This document shows positions 45,677 through 54,426 of a stretch of DNA of 64,000 nt, piece after piece (position 1 is the stretch's first letter; each line of letters starts with the position of its first letter). The DNA is from Aureliella sp046290675. Its GTDB lineage: Bacteria > Planctomycetota > Planctomycetia > Pirellulales > Pirellulaceae. The position numbers and the translations under genes are program-made. The notes beneath the pieces are model-generated. The model did not search any database. It had not been told where the DNA came from and saw nothing but the letters and a program-made list of their open reading frames with translations. Location: assembly GCA_046290675.1 (NCBI GenBank), contig JBKAHA010000002.1, positions 954,597 to 1,018,596 of the forward strand. Reading direction: 5' to 3'.

Positions 45677-46309
45677 ATGCCTAGAAAAGTCAAAGGGTTC
45701 TCTCGAGTCGATTCGGGCGATGCTCACGGTTGGCTGGTGCGAATCAAGCGTGGCGATGTGAAGCGGTCACGGTTCATCAGCGACTCGACTCACGGAGGGA
45801 AACGGAAATCGCAGAGAGTTGCCCAAAAGGTGTACCAGGAGTGGGCGGATGAGCTGCCGGCTCCGGCAACTGCCGAAGATAAACTTGGGAAACGCAATGC
45901 ATCGGGCGTCGTTGGTGTCCACTATTCGCATGACGTCGACGCGCGGTATCCAAATTGCGCGTACGAATACTACATCGCATCCTGGAAAACCGAAGCGGGG
46001 CGTCGGCGAAACGTTCGCTTTTCAATAAATCGGTGGGGCAAGCGAGCTGCCTTCAAAATGGCCTGCATCGCTCGACGCGAGAGAATCAGTGATCGAGCTG
46101 AAGTGCAGCGTTTGTATGAAGCGGAGAACGGTAGAGGCGCTCGGACATCGGCGGGTGGAGCGAGTTCGAAACAGCCGAAGCGTAGGCTCACGGCCTCCGC
46201 TGCGGAAACTCGAAAGTTTGCTCGAGTCAAAGCATCGGCCAAGTTCCAAAGTGCGGGTGCGAAGTCGTCCGGTTCCGCTGCTAGCAGTCTACCTCGTAAG
46301 AGCAAATGA
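45677..46309 (+). CDS. AP2/ERF-like DNA-binding domain protein
   Basis: A basic protein of 210 residues from the ATG at 45677. Two AP2-like modules are visible: a first half-module at ~17-56 (HGWLVRIKRGDVKRSRFISD, then GGKRKSQRVAQKVYQEW), and a full one at ~74-136 (N-A-S-G-V-V-G-V-H-Y, YYIASWKTEAGRRRNVRFSI, RWGKRAAFKMACIARRE). A Lys/Ala/Ser-rich tail follows. Bacterial AP2 domains bind DNA and usually sit in mobile-element endonucleases or integrases; here no nuclease domain is attached, so it may be a free-standing DNA-binding protein. Target unknown. Confidence 0.7.
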   Translation: MPRKVKGFSRVDSGDAHGWLVRIKRGDVKRSRFISDSTHGGKRKSQRVAQKVYQEWADELPAPATAEDKLGKRNASGVVGVHYSHDVDARYPNCAYEYYIASWKTEAGRRRNVRFSINRWGKRAAFKMACIARRERISDRAEVQRLYEAENGRGARTSAGGASSKQPKRRLTASAAETRKFARVKASAKFQSAGAKSSGSAASSLPRKSK

Positions 46310-46408
46310 GCGGCAAGAACCCAATCGGATCTACGATTCCGAGCAGCTGACGCGTGGTTCCACGAGACGGATCTTATCTAGCCGAGATGGTACCGTTCTG
46401 AACTAAAT

Positions 46409-47686
46409 CTATTTTGCCAAGCGGATCCCCGAGAATTGCCATCTTGCTTCTGGTGGGAAGAAATTGCGATACGTCGCCCGGATGTGAGTCGAGCTTGTCG
46501 CAACTGACCCGCCTCGTAGTACAAATTGGTTGCACATGAATTTTCCGTTGTATTCACCCAAGGCACCGTCTAGAGCTTGGTAACCCGGGTAAGCAATGTA
46601 GGGACTAGCTGTCCACTCCCAGACATTTCCTAGGAGATTGCCAAATGCGGTGGATTCGGATTGAGGATGTAGTTGTTTTGCATTGAGTAGGTGGTCCGCA
46701 AAGTTGTCTTCCGCATCGTATTGAGAGACAGCTTCTTGGTGCTCCCATTCAAACTCGGTCGGCAATCGACGACCAGCCCAGCGGGCGAACGCGTCCGCCT
46801 CGAAATAACTGATATGCGACAACGGCGTGTTCAAGTCGAGTTCGCGCCTTCCCTGCAGAGTGAACTCGAACCATTGCCCATTCTCCTGACGCCAATAGAG
46901 TGGGTGGCACCAGTGCTCAGACTGTACTGTGCCCCACCCCATCGACAGCCAAAGCGTCGGAGTATGGTAGCCCCCGTCTTCAACGAACTCTAAATACTCT
47001 CCATTGGTGACACAGCGAGACGCTATTTCGTGGTCTTGAATTAATACCTCGTGTTTGGGGCCTTCGTTATCGAAGTGGAAACCCGTTCCTTCATACCCGA
47101 TTGACGTGACTTGTTGCTCGCAATGCTGCCAGGCTAAGCGGTGGGGCTTGGATTCGTCGAGAACGCTTGGAGTGGTCTGGTAGGCGGGCCAGAGCGGGTT
47201 GCAGAATAGGACGTGTTTGATGTCCGTCAGCATCAATTCTTGATGTTGTTGCTCGTGCTGTAAGCCGATCTCCAATATGTCTCGCTCGTTCTTGGTCAGC
47301 TCATCTTGTGAAATCAGTTCGCGAACACGCTGGTCGACGTGATTTCGATAGTCGAGGGTTGCTTGGAGCCCTGGTCGAGAGATCAGCCCACGCCGGTGCC
47401 GCGGAAACTGTTCGCCGACGGTGTTGTAGTAGGAGTTAAAAAGGTATTCGAAACTCTCGTCGAATACTTCGTAGGGACCGTGTGGTTTCAATAAGAACGT
47501 TTCGAAAAACCAGGTCGTGTGAGCAAGGTGCCAGCGAGTTGGGCTGACATCAGGCATCGATTGAATGCAGCTATCCTCTGGACTCAATGGAGCAGCAATA
47601 TCTTCGCTGAATCGACGTACTTCAGTAAAACGCTCGAGCAGCGTAGCCGCGTTTTGCTCCGGCGTTGCTGTTGTTTGAGCTGACAT
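46409..47686 (-). CDS. egtB: Ergothioneine biosynthesis sulfoxide synthase EgtB
   Basis: EgtB joins a sulfur donor thiol to trimethylhistidine (hercynine) with oxygen and iron. The protein (425 residues) has an N-terminal DinB-type helical domain bearing the likely iron ligands (a His in RWHLAHT, H53/H56, and H144/H148 in HEQQHQE) and a C-terminal FGE-sulfatase-type domain (GNLLGNVWEWTASPY, RGGSVATSSTHIRATYRNFF). AAGGA precedes the ATG. It follows egtD by about 120 bp, so the two probably form an operon. Confidence 0.92.
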   Translation of the reverse strand: MSAQTTATPEQNAATLLERFTEVRRFSEDIAAPLSPEDSCIQSMPDVSPTRWHLAHTTWFFETFLLKPHGPYEVFDESFEYLFNSYYNTVGEQFPRHRRGLISRPGLQATLDYRNHVDQRVRELISQDELTKNERDILEIGLQHEQQHQELMLTDIKHVLFCNPLWPAYQTTPSVLDESKPHRLAWQHCEQQVTSIGYEGTGFHFDNEGPKHEVLIQDHEIASRCVTNGEYLEFVEDGGYHTPTLWLSMGWGTVQSEHWCHPLYWRQENGQWFEFTLQGRRELDLNTPLSHISYFEADAFARWAGRRLPTEFEWEHQEAVSQYDAEDNFADHLLNAKQLHPQSESTAFGNLLGNVWEWTASPYIAYPGYQALDGALGEYNGKFMCNQFVLRGGSVATSSTHIRATYRNFFPPEARWQFSGIRLAK

Positions 47687-47806
47687 GGAAATTCCTTGTG
47701 AGCTGTCTGGATGGGGGCTCGCAACTGTCGCGGGTGGTTCACGCGATCGGGTAGTACGGCCTGGCTGGCTTACACAGCGGCATATTGCTTAGGCGCCTGG
47801 CACTGC

Positions 47807-48799
47807 TTAGTTTCGTGCTAACAGCATTAATGCAAAGTAGTCATTGCTGTCGGTCCAAAGTTGTTGTGACTCCCAGCCGGCAGCTTTGGCCATCATTGAA
47901 AAGCTCTCGCGGGTGTATTTGTGGGAATACTCCGTGTGAATTCGCTCACCAGCGGTGAACTCGAATTGGTGCTCAGAGATCTCAACCGACTGGTCCGTTT
48001 TGCTTTCAACGTAGATTTCGATCCGGCCAATTTCTTCATTGTAAAAGCTGGTGTGTTCAAATTGCTCCAAGTCAAAGTCTGCTCCAAGCTCGCCGTTTGC
48101 GCGGCGTAGCAGGTTGAGGCTGAACTCCGCGGTCACTCCGTCGCGGTCATCGTAGGCGGCTTCGAGGATCTGTTTGTCTTTTTGTAGGTCGAATCCGATT
48201 AGTAGTAAGCCATCAGGACCCGCGACCTCGGTAATCTGTTGCAGCAGACGGCTAGCCTCGAGTTGCTCAAAATTTCCGATGGTGGAACCTGGGAAGTAGA
48301 CGCATGTTCTCGCGTTGTCGGCTATTTCAGGCAACTCAAAAGGTTTGCTGAAGTCGGCAACGACCGGCACGATTTCGAGGTCGGGATAATCTTGCCGAAG
48401 TTGGTCTGCTGTGTCGAGCAGATGGTCCTCCGAGATGTCGATCGGCAGATAAGCGGTGGGCTCATGCAAGTGTTCCAGCAAGACACGAGTCTTGGTGCTA
48501 CTGCCGCTACCCAATTCAGCCAATACGATTCCGTTCCCCAGTGCGTCGGCGATAGCAGCCGCGTTGCTGGTTGTAATCGATTGCTCCGTCCGCGTTAGAT
48601 AGTACTCCTCTAGCTCACAGATCTGATCAAACAATTGCGAACCGCGAGCGTCGTACAGGTACTTGCAGGGGAGTGATTTGGGAGAGTCAGATAGGCCAGA
48701 TAGTACATCGGCGAGAAAGTTCGGGTCGGGTTCGCTGGTTGCTGTATCCGAGTTGGATGGGAAGCTAGACGTGGATTGCGAAGTGTTGCTCTGGTCCAT
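47807..48799 (-). CDS. egtD: L-histidine N-alpha-methyltransferase EgtD
   Basis: EgtD trimethylates histidine to hercynine, the first step of ergothioneine synthesis. The protein (330 residues) shows PKSLPCKYLYDARGSQLFDQICELEEYYLTRTE near residue 40, which is diagnostic for the family, the SAM motif VLAELGSGSSTKT near 93, and VYFPGSTIGNF. No EgtA/EgtC genes are present, matching the shorter bacterial pathway in which EgtB can use cysteine or glutamylcysteine. Confidence 0.93.
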   Translation of the reverse strand: MDQSNTSQSTSSFPSNSDTATSEPDPNFLADVLSGLSDSPKSLPCKYLYDARGSQLFDQICELEEYYLTRTEQSITTSNAAAIADALGNGIVLAELGSGSSTKTRVLLEHLHEPTAYLPIDISEDHLLDTADQLRQDYPDLEIVPVVADFSKPFELPEIADNARTCVYFPGSTIGNFEQLEASRLLQQITEVAGPDGLLLIGFDLQKDKQILEAAYDDRDGVTAEFSLNLLRRANGELGADFDLEQFEHTSFYNEEIGRIEIYVESKTDQSVEISEHQFEFTAGERIHTEYSHKYTRESFSMMAKAAGWESQQLWTDSNDYFALMLLARN

Positions 48800-49418
48800 A
48801 AATGTTCTCAGCTAGTTGGCTCAATGCTTACTATCGGTGTTGCCTGCCTACGCGCTCGAGCTGTGGCGTGCAGCTCTTTGTTCAGGCTTCTCGTCGGGTT
48901 GGAGGAGCTCGATTCTCTGCGGTTGCTAGAGATGCATAGCTGGTTTGGAGCTAGCTGCGGTGGAGCGACTGGCGGACGGCGGATAGCGATGCAGCGAGTA
49001 AGCCACTTAAGTAGCCTTGAACCGCTGCAATATGTTTCGGGTGGATGAACGGGATCCCAATGATCCCGCGGCGAAAACACGCTCTGTCGGTTACGACGGT
49101 GCGAGAATTGGGAATTCGAAGAACCAAGCTGTTGAGCCTGGCCCACTGCAGCATCTGTCGCCTGATGCAACAGCTGAGATCGAATTCGCTTCAAGTGACT
49201 CCCGATTGGCTGCGGGCACGCAGCATGAGATAAGACTCGTCAGCAATCCTCTGGATGGCTACATCGTAAGCCGTGCACGCTGATAGGACAACCTGGACGT
49301 TGAAGCGGACAGATGGGTATAGTCGGCCGCAATTCGTACGGGGGGCCGCAATTCGACGGCGGCCGCAATTCGCATGAGCAGCAGCTGTTAGCGGTGAAAG
49401 CACCAGCAGACAAACCGC
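48800..49418. other. Spacer of 619 bp with dispersed 12-bp repeats
   Basis: No gene is supported. GGCCGCAATTCG occurs three times (49325-49336, 49344-49355, 49361-49372). The stretch lies between the egtD promoter and the 3' end of the exported isomerase-like gene. Confidence 0.5.
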
Positions 49419-50414
49419 CTATTTCTTGCCGAGTAATCGATCAAGCGCATCCGAGGTTTGGTAGATCAGGGCTTCTGGGTGATGTTGGTACGGATGGAAA
49501 TACTCAAATGTTAGATAGCCCTCATAGTTTATCTTGTCGAAAGCTTCCATCACGGCGGGCCAATTCGTGGTCCCATCCAAAAGGGGACGAAATGCTTCAA
49601 GCGAATGGTCACTGCTTTTCTTCGAGTACTCCTTCAGGTGCACGTTTCGAATCCGCTTCCCAAGGATCGGAATCCAATGTTCCGGGAATTGGTATTCCAT
49701 AATGTTTCCGGTATCGAAATGGACGTGAATGTTCGGGGAATCAAAGCCATCCACGAATTCAGCCATCTCCATTGGCGACATTAAGAATCCATTAAAGAAA
49801 ATATTCTCCATGTTGAGGTGGACATTCAGCTTTTCCGCGAGTGGAAGCAGTTTGCTGATTGCTTCCCTGGCACGGCGGTCGCACACATCGTTTGGCGTTG
49901 GGTCATGGTCTTCCCGCCAGGGCATGTGAACGGCCCCAGGTACGACGAGTAGGTTCTCAGTGCCAAGATCGGCAGCCGCCCGTGTCATCAGCTGTGCCAG
50001 CTCCATTCCGCGGGCTCGTTCGGCAGGATCGTTACTTGTGAGTGGATAGGGCCAGAACAGAAACGAGCAGAGTCCGCTAATCTCAATCCCGATTTCGTCT
50101 GCCATGCGTCGGATGTTTGCGTAATCCTTCGAGCCATGGTCAGGTGAAAGGTCGCTTTCCAAGTCATAGTTCAATTCGATTCCGTCGAACCCTGCGTCCT
50201 TCGCTAGTTGAAGGCACTGCCGTAGGTCCATCTTGTCTGGGTACGGAAATGCCCAGAGGTTAATGGATTTCTTCATGTTGTATTTGGGGGCCGCCGACGC
50301 AGAAGCGGTATCACTTTCGCTCGGTGCTTGCGAAGCTTGAGCTACGCTCGCGGAAGCTGCAGCTGAAGTGAACGCCGCGTATGAAAGTAATTGTCGCCGG
50401 GAGTAGTCAGCCAT
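49419..50414 (-). CDS. Exported sugar phosphate isomerase/epimerase-like protein
   Basis: A TIM-barrel protein of 331 residues with an N-terminal region like a Tat signal (SRRQLLSYAAFTSAAASASVAQA). The barrel features include DGIELNYDLESD, LHLNMENIFFNG-type metal-ligand stretch (VHLNMENIFF), HVHFDTGNIMEYQ and NVHLKEYSKK, as in xylose isomerase-like/AP endonuclease-2 barrels, which bind a divalent metal through Glu/Asp/His. Such exported isomerases are common in planctomycetes; substrate unknown. Confidence 0.8.
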   Translation of the reverse strand: MADYSRRQLLSYAAFTSAAASASVAQASQAPSESDTASASAAPKYNMKKSINLWAFPYPDKMDLRQCLQLAKDAGFDGIELNYDLESDLSPDHGSKDYANIRRMADEIGIEISGLCSFLFWPYPLTSNDPAERARGMELAQLMTRAAADLGTENLLVVPGAVHMPWREDHDPTPNDVCDRRAREAISKLLPLAEKLNVHLNMENIFFNGFLMSPMEMAEFVDGFDSPNIHVHFDTGNIMEYQFPEHWIPILGKRIRNVHLKEYSKKSSDHSLEAFRPLLDGTTNWPAVMEAFDKINYEGYLTFEYFHPYQHHPEALIYQTSDALDRLLGKK

Positions 50415-50519
50415 CGTGGTTCCCCTGGTTCGATGGGTTGATTCGTGCTGTTCAAATAAGAGCCCTGCAGGCCTGCAAGCATCGCAGGTAGCTGCTGGTC
50501 GCTCGTTAATGGCTGGGCA

Positions 50520-51059
50520 CTACTTCGGAGGTGAGTCCACGGATGTTGGGGTTTTAGCTTCTTCAGTGCCAGTTTTTTTGCTGAACTCAATCATCCCGAA
50601 CATGTGTCCACCGACTTCGTCATGCTGCCAGGTGCCAGCATACTTGTCCTTGTGGAATACCACCCGGGCTCCGAAGGTCCCCATGCCGGGAATGGTCATT
50701 TCATCCAACGTGACCACCGGGGTCTTGCCAGCCCATTTGACTTCGACTGGGCATGGGAAAACACGATCGTTATCACCGTATTTGATCCGTGCCGTAATGA
50801 CCCAGTAGTCGCCTTCGGGCTGCTTCTCGACTTTTTCAATTTCATAGGTCTCATCCGTCAACTTGCTCATAGGGCGCCCGTCGACGGTGAATTGGCCGCG
50901 GAGTTTCGCACCGGTCAGGAGTTTTTCAAATTTTGCAAATAGGGATTTTTGCTCCGGCGTGGGGTCGCTCTGTGGCTCGACACCAATCGCGCTGGAAACG
51001 GTCGAAGTAGCCAAAGCGAATGCGAGGAGAAGGCAAAGCCACCGGGTGTGGATGAACAT
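50520..51059 (-). CDS. Exported protein of unknown function
   Basis: A protein of 179 residues from the ATG at 51059, chosen because a signal peptide follows directly (WLCLLLAFALATSTVSSA); an ATG at 51122 would add 21 residues. The mature domain is beta-rich (GQFTVDGRPMSKLTDETYEIEKVEKQPEGDYWVITARIKYG, TLDEMTIPGMGTFGARVVFH). Family not recognised. It lies between the isomerase-like gene and a small lipoprotein, all on the minus strand. Confidence 0.6.
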   Translation of the reverse strand: MFIHTRWLCLLLAFALATSTVSSAIGVEPQSDPTPEQKSLFAKFEKLLTGAKLRGQFTVDGRPMSKLTDETYEIEKVEKQPEGDYWVITARIKYGDNDRVFPCPVEVKWAGKTPVVTLDEMTIPGMGTFGARVVFHKDKYAGTWQHDEVGGHMFGMIEFSKKTGTEEAKTPTSVDSPPK

Positions 51060-51239
51060 GCGAGGCGGCAAGGGCGCAAGTGTCAGTTCTGGACGTGAAA
51101 ACTTGTTTGGAAAGCGATTCATATCTATCTCACAGTCGTGCAAAAAGGTGATGGTCATTAGCCAGTTACCAAGTGATGAAAATGCATGCCGATTCTGAGT
51201 GATCGAGTGATGCAACTGCCATGCGCTTGGGGCAGGCTG

Positions 51240-51689
51240 TTATTCGGGCGCTTCGCCTTCAGGGTAGTACCAGAGTTGTCCTTTCTCTGAGTTGAAGTGG
51301 TAGACATATCCCTCTGGCAATTCAGGCAGCGTGATTCGATTGGCTTCGATGCAGTTGGTCATGAATTCTTGATGGTCTTTGGGGAAGCGGCCGTGCGTCG
51401 CTTTGAACACGTCGATGGCCTGTTTCACTTGGATTTCAAGAACCGCTTTCTGTTTGAAATTGGCGAGCGCTGAAATTGGCCCGGAGAGCATTTTGGCAAC
51501 TCCAGTATCGTCTTTGAGACTCTGGCCCTCCTTCCCGACTCCAGCAACAGCCTGTCCCGCTGGTCCCAGGATGTTCTCTGCCGGGGTGCTCGATGTGCTT
51601 GGCGCTGGCTGAGTTGGAGCTGGTTCGCAACCAGTGGCTATGAGGATGAGCAGTAGAGACGTGAAACCCACGAGGCGATGCTGCAACAT
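51240..51689 (-). CDS. Small lipoprotein
   Basis: A lipoprotein of 149 residues: FTSLLLILIATGC as signal and lipobox, a Pro/Ser/Thr-rich linker, then a helical stretch (VKQAIDVFKATHGRFPKDHQEFM) and PELPEGYVYHFNSEKGQLWYYPEGE. The helix and 'thing-to-fill' pattern resemble the C-terminal part of pseudopilin-like planctomycete proteins, but no family can be named. Confidence 0.6.
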   Translation of the reverse strand: MLQHRLVGFTSLLLILIATGCEPAPTQPAPSTSSTPAENILGPAGQAVAGVGKEGQSLKDDTGVAKMLSGPISALANFKQKAVLEIQVKQAIDVFKATHGRFPKDHQEFMTNCIEANRITLPELPEGYVYHFNSEKGQLWYYPEGEAPE

Positions 51690-52091
51690 GGCTTATCTTG
51701 TCTCGTTCGGGGGTTCTGGTGATCACGAGCGCACTTTCGTCGTTGTTGATGAATTGGGATGCATACCGGTACCCTACGATTATAAGCCTCATCGGATCTG
51801 GTGGGGTACGCCGTGGTCAGCATCCGATTTGGCCAGATGAATCTTTCTTCATCTCCCGACAAAGAGAAGCGAGGTGTTTGCCCCTACCTTTCAGGCCGGA
51901 CCAGGTTCTGTGCCAAGACGGCCGGAAGGCTGCAGCGGTCAAGTCGGAACGCTCCGTGCGAAGGCGCCGAAACAGAAAAAGCCCGGCATGGCTTGTTATG
52001 AGCCATGCTCGGGCTTTCGTGGAACGACACTTTGTCGGGCGTGTTTTCTACTGTGAAGTCTTGTCTTGATCTCGGCCGCTGCGTGGGGAGG
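51690..52091. other. Spacer containing a strong terminator
   Basis: 402 bp without a supported gene; it holds the terminator at 51976-52016 and the promoter of the small lipoprotein gene. Confidence 0.5.
51976..52016 (-). terminator. Intrinsic terminator of the uxaE-like operon
   Basis: AAAGCCCG-CATGGCT and AGCCATGC-CGGGCTTT form a 16-bp stem with one mismatch and a 7-base loop (TGTTATG region). On the minus strand the stem is followed by a run of five Ts. It lies 75 bp past the stop of the gene at 52092 and could also act on plus-strand transcripts, although no plus-strand gene ends here. Confidence 0.9.
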
Positions 52092-53366
52092 TTACATTCC
52101 CGAACGCAAGGCTTCGAGGTGACGGCTGAAATGATCCGCGAGCACTTCGCTGTAAGTATCTGGATGGGATTCTAGTACCGAGCGAACTGCTGGGCCGAGT
52201 TCTGGGTCGGTCAACGTGGATCCAAAAGTGCAGTGAAGAATTTGTCGACCTGGTTCGGTGAAACCGACGCCTTGTGGAACATCTGCCCAGCATTCCAGGT
52301 AAGTCTTCTCGAGTTGGGTTGCATCAAGATGTCCGTCTTCGGGGACTCCAGCATTGGTTGCCGATACGTGATAGGTCGCTTTGTCGACGTCGTATCGCGC
52401 TCGTCCGAATTGAACAATCTGTCGGAAGAGAGCCTCGTCGTGTCGCGCAACGACACGGAGTGCCTCGAGGTAGCTGGTGCCTGCCGTCTTCACATGGAAT
52501 TTACCCTTGGTCGCACGAGCGAGGGCCGCGTACATCGAAATCTTGTCCGACCCTGAGTGCAGGCTAAGCTTGTAGGGCCCGAGTAGCTCCGAGATTGCCG
52601 CGTGATCATTGAGTGAAGCCTCGAGCGCGGCGACATCGCCTTTGTAGTCGACGCCTTTCTCTAGCTCGCCGATGAAACGCGGTGCCAAGCTTACGAGCTT
52701 CATGCCACCCTGGATGCACTGGTCTGCGATAATGTAGTGCTCAGCCAGTGTCGTTGGCTGATCGGTCTCGTCGACGGATAGTTCGATTTCATAATCACGG
52801 CCAGCACGCTCGTTTACATCTTTGATGTATTGGCCCAATTCCAATGCCTTTGCAATGGCGGCACCGTATTTGACGGCAGCCCGCATGCAAGATTCTTCGT
52901 CGAGTGAAATCGTGGTTCCCGTCGACAATTCGACTGACTTGCCCAAGTAGCTGCTGTACCAAGGTGCGGATTGCTGGGCGCTCTCAAACTTCTCTTTGAG
53001 CGTACTCGGGTCGTAGTCGTCCGCCTTTTGGTCAACGTCATCAGACGGGTCGATCGTAAAGAAGGTAAAGCCGACGGCCGCCGTCACGTCGACATCATCG
53101 GGAGTCTTCAGATGGTCGGCATCGGCACCAATCTTACCGGTCCAACCTGCCTCGCGAGCGCCTGACATTGCGTCCTGCATGACCTGACTCGCCGTGCGTT
53201 GCGTCCGTGTCATCTCACGTATGGACTGCTGTGGGAAGATTGGCTCGATCCCAGATCCGCTTTTGAGCATGGCCGCGACGTGGCCAGGAGTTGCTAGTCC
53301 AATTCGGTCGCCAAATCCAAAGCTAGGCGCCATTCCGAGGGTTACGCATTGATCTTGATCCGACAT
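52092..53366 (-). CDS. uxaE: Tagaturonate epimerase-like protein (UxaE family)
   Basis: UxaE epimerises D-tagaturonate and D-fructuronate in hexuronate catabolism. The protein (424 residues) shows the family's central blocks: SFGFGDRIGLATPGHVAAM at the start, AEHYIIADQCIQGGMKLVSLAPRFIGELEKGVDYKGD, and KLSLHSGSDKISMYAALARATKGKFHVKTAGTSYLEALRVVA. The last pattern is characteristic. It is the last gene of a three-gene minus-strand operon with a dehydrogenase and a second isomerase, and a terminator follows. Confidence 0.75.
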   Translation of the reverse strand: MSDQDQCVTLGMAPSFGFGDRIGLATPGHVAAMLKSGSGIEPIFPQQSIREMTRTQRTASQVMQDAMSGAREAGWTGKIGADADHLKTPDDVDVTAAVGFTFFTIDPSDDVDQKADDYDPSTLKEKFESAQQSAPWYSSYLGKSVELSTGTTISLDEESCMRAAVKYGAAIAKALELGQYIKDVNERAGRDYEIELSVDETDQPTTLAEHYIIADQCIQGGMKLVSLAPRFIGELEKGVDYKGDVAALEASLNDHAAISELLGPYKLSLHSGSDKISMYAALARATKGKFHVKTAGTSYLEALRVVARHDEALFRQIVQFGRARYDVDKATYHVSATNAGVPEDGHLDATQLEKTYLECWADVPQGVGFTEPGRQILHCTFGSTLTDPELGPAVRSVLESHPDTYSEVLADHFSRHLEALRSGM

Positions 53367-53429
53367 GGTGTTTGCTTTTTGTTGCTGGGGTAATTGGGGT
53401 GTATGGTGATATGGGACGTCAGCTCGCGA

Positions 53430-54242
53430 CTAGAAGTATTTCTTGAAGACTTCCATGGTGGCCTTAGCGGCGGTCGCAGAATCCGGAAGCGGGAATGCCT
53501 CAGCGGACAGGTAGCCTTGGTAGCCGATGGCTTGAATGGCTTCGCAGATGGGGGCGTAATCCATGTGCCCCATCCCTGTTGCCTTGCGGTTGGAATCCAC
53601 AAAGTGGATGTGCCCAATGTGTTCTTTGCCTTCTTGGATCGCTTGAGCCAAGCATGACTCTTCGATGTTCATATGGAAGAGGTCCGCAAGCAGCTTGACG
53701 TTCTCCGTTTCCAGAGTTTCGAGGTACTCGACGCCTTCGCTCACGGTCTTCAGCAGGTTTGTTTCGTAGCGATTCAAGGGCTCGTAGATCAAGCAAACGC
53801 CGTGACTGGCGGCATGTGCGCCCAGGGGTTCGAGGGCTTCGCTCAGGTATCCAAGTGCTTGGTCTCGAGACACGTCGCCGCCCCACTTGCCTTGCATTGA
53901 ACCGATGATGGCTGGGGCGTCAAAGGCACCCCCGAAATCAATCATGCTTTTGACAAAGTCGACAGCGGCCTTCCTCTTGGCGGGATCCGCATCGGTCAGA
54001 CTCAGACCATGTTTGACCATGCCAGCGCCGGTTCCAACGGCAGCGATCTGCAGCCCATGTCGTTCACTCAAGCCATGCAATTCGTCATGGGAAACGGCAT
54101 CGGGGCCAGGCGCGAAGACTTCGATGGCATCGAATCCAAGGCTAGCGGCATGTTCGAATGCATAGGAAAGTCCGTCCCAATAAACGAACGGACCGCCTCG
54201 AGCTTCCTCAACAAGGCTGACCGTGATTGCAGATTTGACCAT
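53430..54242 (-). CDS. Sugar isomerase/epimerase (hydroxypyruvate isomerase or tagatose epimerase-like)
   Basis: A TIM-barrel protein of 270 residues without a signal peptide: YAFEHAASLGFDAIEVFAPG, CLIYEPLNRYETNLLKTVSEG (metal-ligand Glu and Arg region), KLLADLFHMNIEE and GHIHFVDSNRKATGMGHMDY (His/Asp ligands). These are the features of D-tagatose 3-epimerase/Hyi-type enzymes. It lies between the dehydrogenase and the UxaE-like gene, so a step in sugar-acid metabolism is likely. The exact reaction cannot be read from the sequence. Confidence 0.8.
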   Translation of the reverse strand: MVKSAITVSLVEEARGGPFVYWDGLSYAFEHAASLGFDAIEVFAPGPDAVSHDELHGLSERHGLQIAAVGTGAGMVKHGLSLTDADPAKRKAAVDFVKSMIDFGGAFDAPAIIGSMQGKWGGDVSRDQALGYLSEALEPLGAHAASHGVCLIYEPLNRYETNLLKTVSEGVEYLETLETENVKLLADLFHMNIEESCLAQAIQEGKEHIGHIHFVDSNRKATGMGHMDYAPICEAIQAIGYQGYLSAEAFPLPDSATAAKATMEVFKKYF

Positions 54243-54426
54243 GAGAGTAGATTCCTTCTGGAGTGAATTTGATTCGGTGCTGCTGGGCAGGTGACCGGCA
54301 TCCGGTTTGGGGACGACCGCCGCCTAGGATGGGAGGAACTTCATTCGGATTGAATTAACGACGGTCCCACCCTGCCGCTGCGGGAGGTGCTTCGCGACCA
54401 GGCCGTTCGGCCGTTCGCGGTCCACA

